Shown here: positions 59,318 to 64,000 of the stretch, piece by piece
How the letters are laid out: each line of letters begins with the position of its first letter
Numbering within the stretch: position 1 is the stretch's first letter
From: Streptomyces sp. GQFP
GTDB lineage: Bacteria > Actinomycetota > Actinomycetes > Streptomycetales > Streptomycetaceae
Reading direction: 5' to 3'
Length of the DNA stretch: 64,000 nucleotides
NCBI RefSeq assembly: GCF_021545335.1
Contig: NZ_CP089312.1
Span: 496,001 to 560,000, forward strand
The notes under the pieces: generated by a model
The model's database searches: none
What the model was told of the DNA's origin: nothing
What the model saw: the letters and a program-made list of their open reading frames with translations, nothing else
Program-made: the position numbers and the translations under genes

Positions 59318-60636
59318 CCGACCCCGCCCTGGATCCGGAGGCGCTGCGGGAGCGTGCGCTCGCCGCGCTCACCACCGCGCGGGCGCGGACCGCGCTCCTG
59401 ACCACCGTGGACGATCCCGAACTCACCGCCCAGCACTCGCCGTTGATGTCCCCGCTGGTGTGGGACCTCGCGCACATCGGCAACCAGGAGGAGATGTGGC
59501 TGCTGCGGGCGGTCGCCGGGCGGGAGGCGATGCGGCCCGAGATCGACGGCCTGTACGACGCCTTCGAGCACTCGCGCGCCGAACGGCCCTCGCTGCCGCT
59601 GCTGCCGCCCGACGAGGCCCGTAAGTACGCGGCGGAGGTACGCGGCCGGGCCCTTGACGTGCTGGAGAACGCCGCGTTCGAGGGGACCGGCGCCCGGCTG
59701 ACCGAGGCCGGGTTCGCCTTCGGGATGATCGCCCAGCACGAACAGCAGCATGACGAGACGATGTTGATCACCCATCAGCTCAGGAAGGGGGCTGCGGTTC
59801 TCCATGCTCCCGATCCCGAGCCCGTTCCCCTCTTCGCCGGTCCGGCCGAAGTCCTGGTCCCCGGTGGCCCGTTCACCATGGGCACCTCCGCCGAGCCATG
59901 GGCCCTGGACAACGAACGGCCCGCGCACCGGAGGGAAGCGGCGTCCTTCTTCATCGACACCGTCCCGGTGACGAACGCCGCCTATCAGCGGTTCATCGAG
60001 GACGGCGGCTACGGCGACCAGCGCTGGTGGACACCGGAGGGCTGGGCGCACATCCGCCAACACTCGCTCCACGCACCGCTGTTCTGGTTCCGGGACGGTG
60101 GGCAGTGGCTGCGGCGGCGGTTCGGGGTCACCGAGGTGGTGCCGCCGCACGAGCCCGTCGTGCACGTCTGCTGGTACGAGGCGGACGCGTACGCCCGCTG
60201 GGCCGGGCGCCGGCTGCCCACCGAGGAGGAGTGGGAGAAGGCCACCCGGCACGACCCGGCGACGGGCCGCTCGACGCGCTATCCGTGGGGCGACGCCGAT
60301 CCGGGGCCCGAGCACGCCAACCTGGGTCAACGGCATCTGCGGCCGGCGCCCGCCGGTTCGTATCCGGCCGGTGAATCGCCGCTCGGGGTACGGCAGTTGA
60401 TCGGCGACGTGTGGGAGTGGACGGCGAGCGACTTCGCGCCGTACCCGGGATTCAGCATGTTCCCGTACAAGGAGTACTCGGAGGTGTTCTTCGGGCCCGA
60501 GTACAAGGTGCTGCGCGGTGGTTCGTTCGCCGTGGACGCGGTGGCCTGCCGGGGGACGTTCCGCAACTGGGACTATCCGATCCGGCGGCAGATCTTCTCC
60601 GGGTTCCGCACCGCCCGTACCCCGGAGGCCGTCTGA
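59314..60636 (+). CDS. egtB: Ergothioneine sulfoxide synthase EgtB
   Basis: 440 residues. A DinB-like four-helix part holds the iron ligands His54 (WDLAHIGNQEE), His142 and His146 (AQHEQQHDET). The C-terminal formylglycine-generating-enzyme-like domain, from about 190, has PFTMGTSAEPWALDNERPAH near 187-206, GWAHIRQHS near 245, LPTEEEWEKATR near 298-309 and the closing LRGGSFAVDAVACRGTFRNWD. It joins gamma-glutamylcysteine to hercynine with oxygen. ATG overlap with egtA, and the stop overlaps the start of egtC by one base. Confidence 0.94.
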   Translation: MTDPALDPEALRERALAALTTARARTALLTTVDDPELTAQHSPLMSPLVWDLAHIGNQEEMWLLRAVAGREAMRPEIDGLYDAFEHSRAERPSLPLLPPDEARKYAAEVRGRALDVLENAAFEGTGARLTEAGFAFGMIAQHEQQHDETMLITHQLRKGAAVLHAPDPEPVPLFAGPAEVLVPGGPFTMGTSAEPWALDNERPAHRREAASFFIDTVPVTNAAYQRFIEDGGYGDQRWWTPEGWAHIRQHSLHAPLFWFRDGGQWLRRRFGVTEVVPPHEPVVHVCWYEADAYARWAGRRLPTEEEWEKATRHDPATGRSTRYPWGDADPGPEHANLGQRHLRPAPAGSYPAGESPLGVRQLIGDVWEWTASDFAPYPGFSMFPYKEYSEVFFGPEYKVLRGGSFAVDAVACRGTFRNWDYPIRRQIFSGFRTARTPEAV

Positions 60637-61436
60637 TGTGCCGTCAACTCGCCTATCTGGGGCCACCGGAGGCGATCGGCAGCCTCGTCGTGGAGCCGCC
60701 GCACGGGGTGTACCGGCAGTCGTGGGCACCCCGGCACCAGCGGTACGGCACCGTCAACGCCGATGGTTTCGGGGTCGGTTGGTACGCGGAGGGCGATCCG
60801 GTGCCGGCCCGCTACCGGCGTACCGGGCCCGTCTGGGCGGACCCCTCCTTCGCCGACCTCGCCCGGGTCGTACGGACCGGCGCGCTGCTCGCCGCCGTAC
60901 GGGACGCGACGGTGGCGGGCGCCGACGGGGAGGCCGCGGCGGCGCCGTTCGCCGCCGGTGCCTGGCTGTTCGGGCACAACGGGGCTGTGAAGGGCTGGCC
61001 GGGGTCGCTCGCCCCGCTCGTACAGGCCCTGCCCGCCGAGGAGTTGCTGTCGATGGAGGCGCGCTGCGACTCGGCGTTCGTGTGGGCCCTGGTGCTGCAC
61101 CGGCTGCGCGCCGGTGACGATGTCGGGCGGGCGCTGGCCCGTACGGTCCTGGAGGTCGCCGAGGCGGCCCCCGGGTCCCGGCTCAACCTGCTGCTCACCG
61201 ACGGCACGACGATCGCCGCGACCACCTGGGGCGACACCCTCTTCCACCTCACCGGGCCAGGACCGCGCACGGTCGTGGCCTCCGAACCGTACGACGACGA
61301 TCCCCGCTGGCAGGAGGTACCCGACCGCACCCTCGTCATCGCGAGCCGCACCGAGGTACGGCTCACCCCGCTCCAGGACTTGAGCGACACGAGCGGCGAC
61401 ATGGCATCCGTACCACCCGAGGAGCTTCGTACGTGA
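60636..61436 (+). CDS. egtC: Ergothioneine biosynthesis gamma-glutamyl hydrolase EgtC
   Basis: 266 residues of the class II glutamine amidotransferase (Ntn) fold. Cys2 becomes the N-terminal nucleophile after Met removal (MCRQLAYLGPPE); NADGFGVGWY near 43-52 and GHNGAVKGWPG near 110-120 are the usual NTN signatures, and RCDSAFVWALVLHRL near 144-158 follows. It removes glutamate from the sulfoxide intermediate. ATG at 60636 within TGATG. Overlaps egtD by four bases. Confidence 0.93.
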   Translation: MCRQLAYLGPPEAIGSLVVEPPHGVYRQSWAPRHQRYGTVNADGFGVGWYAEGDPVPARYRRTGPVWADPSFADLARVVRTGALLAAVRDATVAGADGEAAAAPFAAGAWLFGHNGAVKGWPGSLAPLVQALPAEELLSMEARCDSAFVWALVLHRLRAGDDVGRALARTVLEVAEAAPGSRLNLLLTDGTTIAATTWGDTLFHLTGPGPRTVVASEPYDDDPRWQEVPDRTLVIASRTEVRLTPLQDLSDTSGDMASVPPEELRT

Positions 61437-62395
61437 GTCCGTTCCTGGTCACCCGCACCCTGCCCGAGGACGCGACGGAGGCCGCCCTGCGCGCCGACGT
61501 TCTCCACGGGCTCACCCGCACACCCAAGACCCTCCCGCCGAAGTGGTTCTACGACGCCCACGGCAGTGAACTCTTCGATCAGATCACCGAGTTGGACGAG
61601 TACTACCCGACCCGGGCCGAGCGCGAGATCCTCGTCGCCCGGGCCGGGGAGATCGCCGCCGTGACCGGTGCGCGCACGCTGGTCGAGCTGGGTTCCGGCT
61701 CGTCGGAGAAGACTCGGTACCTGCTGGACGCGCTGACGGAGCTGGAGACGTACGTCCCGGTCGACGTCAGTGAGAGCGCGCTGCGGCAGGCAGGCGAGGC
61801 GCTGATCGCCGAGCGGCCCGGGCTCGGCGTACACGCCCTGATCGCCGACTTCACCGGCGGTCTGGCACTGCCGGGCACGCCCGGGCCCCGGCTGGTGGCG
61901 TTCCTCGGCGGCACGATCGGCAATCTGCTGCCCGCCGAGCGGGCCGGCTTCCTGTCCTCGGTCCGCGCCCTGTTGTCGCCGGGCGACGCGCTGCTGCTCG
62001 GCACGGACCTGGTCAAGGACGAGTCGGTGCTGGTCCCGGCGTACGACGACGCGGCGGGGGTGACGGCCGCGTTCAACAAGAACGTACTGACCGTCGTCAA
62101 CCGTGAGTTGGGCGCCGACTTCGACCCCGACGCCTTCGAGCATGTGGCGCTGTGGGATTCGCAGAACGAGTGGATCGAGATGCGGCTGCGGTCGCTCGCC
62201 GAGCAGACCGTGAAGGTTCCTGCGCTCGATCTCGCCGTCGACTTCGCGGTGGGCGAGGAGATGCGTACGGAGGTGTCTGCGAAGTTTCGTAAGGCGGATG
62301 TGGGCGACGAACTCGACGCGGCCCGGCTGGTACCGACCCGGTGGTGGACGGACGAGCAGGGCCGTTTTGCGCTGTCGCTCAGCGTCGCCTACTAG
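61433..62395 (+). CDS. egtD: L-histidine N-alpha-methyltransferase EgtD
   Basis: 320 residues. TPKTLPPKWFYDAHGSELFD near 30-49 and ITELDEYYPTRAE near 51-63 are the histidine-binding part of the EgtD family; SAM motif I is LVELGSGSSEKTRYLLDAL near 83-101. It trimethylates histidine to hercynine, the first step of ergothioneine synthesis. GTG at 61433 overlaps egtC. Last gene of the operon; no EgtE-like PLP lyase gene is in the window, so the final C-S cleavage must be supplied elsewhere. Confidence 0.94.
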   Translation: MSPFLVTRTLPEDATEAALRADVLHGLTRTPKTLPPKWFYDAHGSELFDQITELDEYYPTRAEREILVARAGEIAAVTGARTLVELGSGSSEKTRYLLDALTELETYVPVDVSESALRQAGEALIAERPGLGVHALIADFTGGLALPGTPGPRLVAFLGGTIGNLLPAERAGFLSSVRALLSPGDALLLGTDLVKDESVLVPAYDDAAGVTAAFNKNVLTVVNRELGADFDPDAFEHVALWDSQNEWIEMRLRSLAEQTVKVPALDLAVDFAVGEEMRTEVSAKFRKADVGDELDAARLVPTRWWTDEQGRFALSLSVAY

Positions 62396-62483
62396 CGACG
62401 CCTCGCGAAGCTCCGCCACATGGGGCACGGTGGAACGTGGAGTGCCGCCAGCCACATCGAGCACGGCGAAGAGGAGTACCCGC

Positions 62484-62699
62484 ATGACCAATCACACCTA
62501 CCGGGTCACCGAGATCGTCGGTACCTCGCACGAAGGCGTCGACCAGGCCATCCGCAACGGCGTCAGCCGGGCCTCGCAGACCCTGCGCAACCTCGACTGG
62601 TTCGAGATCACGCAGGTCAGGGGCCAGATCGTGGACGGGCAGATCGAGCACTACCAGGTCGGCCTGAAGGTCGGTTTCCGCCTGGAGGACGGCGAGTAG
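62484..62699 (+). CDS. Dodecin
   Basis: 71 residues, the normal dodecin size: YRVTEIVGTSHEGVDQAIRNG near 6-26, then SQTLRNLDWFEITQVRGQI near 31-49 with the flavin-stacking Trp39, and HYQVGLKVGFRLE at the end. Dodecins form 12-mers that store flavin or CoA. ATG at 62484 behind GAGGAG. It is 88 bases downstream of egtD on the same strand but may have its own promoter. Stop at 62699, converging with the HAD gene. Confidence 0.93.
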   Translation: MTNHTYRVTEIVGTSHEGVDQAIRNGVSRASQTLRNLDWFEITQVRGQIVDGQIEHYQVGLKVGFRLEDGE

Positions 62700-62724
62700 G
62701 CAGCCCAGGTCGACAGTCAGGCCC

Positions 62725-63228
62725 TCAGGTCCGGCCCTCGCTCTCCTGCGCCTCCTTCAGCGCGTCGGACTCGGCCGTCCAGCGGGCCCGTACGACGGTG
62801 AAGCCCGCGCGTTCCGCGTCCTGGCAGACGAGTTCGTCGTCGTCGACCAGGACGCGGATCTCGCGGTTCCGGGCCAGTGTGCGGAGGGTCTCCAGTTTGG
62901 TGGCGCGGGCGGGCCTGCGGTCGTCGTTGCGGCGCATCCAGATGCGGCCCTCGGGCAGTCCGTGCGCGGCGAGCCACTCGACCGTGTCCCGGCGGCAGCG
63001 TTCGGGCCGGCCGGTGAGGTAGACGACCTCGCACTCCCGCGCGCTCTCCAGGGCCAGTGCAACGCCCTCGGTGAGCGGCGGGTCGTGCGGTGCGGCGGCG
63101 AAGAACGCCGTCCAGTTGCGGGGCTTGCGCTCCAGGAACCGCTGCCGGTGTGCCGTGTCGGCCAGTGTGTTGTCCAGGTCGAACACCGCGAGCGGTAGAG
63201 GGCCTTTGCTGTGCTGAGTCACAGTCAC
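62725..63228 (-). CDS. HAD-family hydrolase/phosphatase
   Basis: 167 residues. HAD motif I AVFDLDNTLAD near 14-24 (nucleophile Asp in DLDNT), motif II YLTGRPERCR near 70-79, and motif IV VLVDDDELVCQDAERAG near 127-143. This is a short cap-less phosphatase resembling acid phosphatases or polynucleotide 3'-phosphatases; the RMRR-type substrate region (IWMRRNDDRR near 96-105) resembles the bacterial PNKP-like subset. Substrate not decided. ATG start. Converges with dodecin; divergent from the GH43 gene at 63372. Confidence 0.85.
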   Translation of the reverse strand: MTVTQHSKGPLPLAVFDLDNTLADTAHRQRFLERKPRNWTAFFAAAPHDPPLTEGVALALESARECEVVYLTGRPERCRRDTVEWLAAHGLPEGRIWMRRNDDRRPARATKLETLRTLARNREIRVLVDDDELVCQDAERAGFTVVRARWTAESDALKEAQESEGRT

Positions 63229-63316
63229 CGACCCTAGACGGCCGGGAATTCAACGTGTCGGAAACATTGACGCACTCCCGCCCCATACCTATCTTCTGGT
63301 CGAACCTCCGTACGCC

Positions 63317-63332
63317 GTTCCATATATCGAAC
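63317..63332. promoter_or_regulatory. GTTC-N8-GAAC operator before the second GH43 gene
   Basis: GTTCCATATATCGAAC, 39 bases before the start codon, the same layout as 53584-53599. The ATATAT centre also gives a possible -10 element. Confidence 0.55.
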
Positions 63333-63371
63333 AATGTCGGCCGAGGAACAGGCCGCTGAAGGAGACTCGCC

Positions 63372-64000
63372 GTGGACCGCACCCGCAGCAGCTCGACCAG
63401 CAGACGTACGCTCCTCAAGGCCTGCACGGCCCTGGTCGTGGCCGTGACCGTGCCCGTCGCCGTGGGCGCTCCGGTGTTCGCCGCCGTCCCGGCCTCCCCG
63501 GCCGTCACCTTCACCAACCCGATCGCCGCGCAGCGCGCCGACCCGCACATCTACAAGCACACCGACGGCTACTACTACTTCACCGCCACGGTCCCCGCGT
63601 ACGACAGGATCGTGCTGCGTCGGGCCACCACGCTCCAGGGCCTGGCGACCGCCGCCGAGACAACCATCTGGACCAAGCACGCCAGCGGTGAGATGGGCGC
63701 CCACATCTGGGCTCCGGAGATCCACCACATCGACGGCAAGTGGTACATCTACTTCGCGGCCGGCGCCTCCGACGACATCTGGAAGATCCGGCCGTACGTC
63801 CTGGAGACCTCGGCCGCCAACCCGATCACCGGGACCTGGACCGAGAAGGGCCGCATCGCGCTGCCGCTGGACACCTTCTCGCTCGACGCGACGACGTTCG
63901 TGGTGAACGGGACGCGCTATCTGAGCTGGGCGCAGAACGACCCGGCGGTCGGCGACGGCACCAACCTGTACCTCGCGAAGATGTCCAACCCCTGGACGAT
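63372..64000 (+). CDS. Secreted GH43 family glycosidase (partial)
   Basis: Runs off the right edge of the window; about 209 codons are visible. A twin-arginine leader (TSRRTLLKACTALVVAV) spans residues 9-25, ending near AVPASPA. The propeller begins with NPIAAQRADPHIYKHTDGYYYF, whose Asp in RADPHI is the general base, and GAHIWAPEIHHIDGKWYIYF carries the second Asp-like site. It probably is an exo-arabinofuranosidase or arabinanase acting outside the cell. GTG start behind GAAGGAG. A GTTC-N8-GAAC element 39 bases upstream matches that of the GH43/AbfB gene. Confidence 0.87.
   Translation, partial: MDRTRSSSTSRRTLLKACTALVVAVTVPVAVGAPVFAAVPASPAVTFTNPIAAQRADPHIYKHTDGYYYFTATVPAYDRIVLRRATTLQGLATAAETTIWTKHASGEMGAHIWAPEIHHIDGKWYIYFAAGASDDIWKIRPYVLETSAANPITGTWTEKGRIALPLDTFSLDATTFVVNGTRYLSWAQNDPAVGDGTNLYLAKMSNPWT

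Overview
The window is about 70% G+C, has strong third-position G/C bias, uses many GTG and TTG starts, and carries Tat-type signal peptides, ergothioneine genes, F420-type oxidoreductases and many TetR, LacI and MarR regulators. Together these indicate a Streptomyces chromosome, mostly core or arm-proximal metabolic genes with a few decayed loci. No rRNA, tRNA, CRISPR array or large biosynthetic gene cluster was recognised. LAYOUT. 1-16.4 kb is an L-rhamnose locus. Leftward lie an ABC importer (rhaT, rhaP, rhaQ, rhaS), a mutarotase (rhaM), a secreted BNR-4 propeller protein that may release rhamnose from plant gums, and a LacI regulator. Rightward lie rhamnose isomerase, a fused rhamnulose-1-P aldolase/dehydrogenase, rhamnulokinase and lutABC, which takes the resulting lactate to pyruvate. 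The 300-bp divergent control region has LacI-like inverted repeats. 16.4-21.4 kb holds a TetR gene, a MoxR/VWA pair, an SDR and a quinone-oxidoreductase-like gene. The same palindrome (core AACCGATCGGTT) lies at the tetR/moxR promoter and twice at the SDR promoter, so these form a probable small regulon. 21.4-25.3 kb has a cupin, a ComEC-like metallo-beta-lactamase-fold protein, a response regulator whose histidine kinase has been reduced to a chimeric stub, and a lactate-oxidase-family enzyme. 25.4-31.6 kb is a TetR-flanked operon of unknown substrate (SMP-30 lactonase, SDR, DSD1-type PLP aldolase, SDR) beside a carboxylesterase broken near its N terminus. 31.7-46.5 kb holds general redox and stress genes: pirin, two winged-helix regulators, TPR protein, PepSY-TM reductase, peptide deformylase, flavin disulfide oxidoreductase plus thioredoxin, benzaldehyde-type dehydrogenase, LacI, TetR plus FMN reductase, LLM oxidoreductase, TerC and an HSL-type esterase. 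46.5-51 kb looks like a small accessory island: a wrecked Tn3-family transposase, a methyltransferase, an MFS exporter, an ArsR-like regulator and an orphan coding fragment, bounded by dispersed repeats. 51-57.6 kb has a PucR-type regulator, a GH43 + AbfB arabinan-active enzyme, an amidase, an NfeD-like/flotillin pair (flotillin C terminus apparently frameshifted) and a lone PemK/MazF toxin-like gene. 58-62.4 kb is the ergothioneine operon egtABCD, followed by dodecin, a HAD phosphatase and the start of a second GH43 enzyme. HOW IT WORKS TOGETHER. The clearest theme is use of plant-cell-wall sugars. Rhamnose is imported, isomerised, phosphorylated and cleaved to DHAP and lactaldehyde, then lactate and pyruvate. 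Two GH43 enzymes share a GTTC-N8-GAAC element at almost the same distance from their start codons, suggesting one arabinose-side regulator. A second theme is thiol and redox protection (ergothioneine, thioredoxin, flavin enzymes). About ten copies of a Streptomyces-type intergenic palindromic repeat, built from two alternative left halves and one right half, are scattered through the window; one pair sits in a 176-bp tandem duplication that copied the end of a lacI gene.
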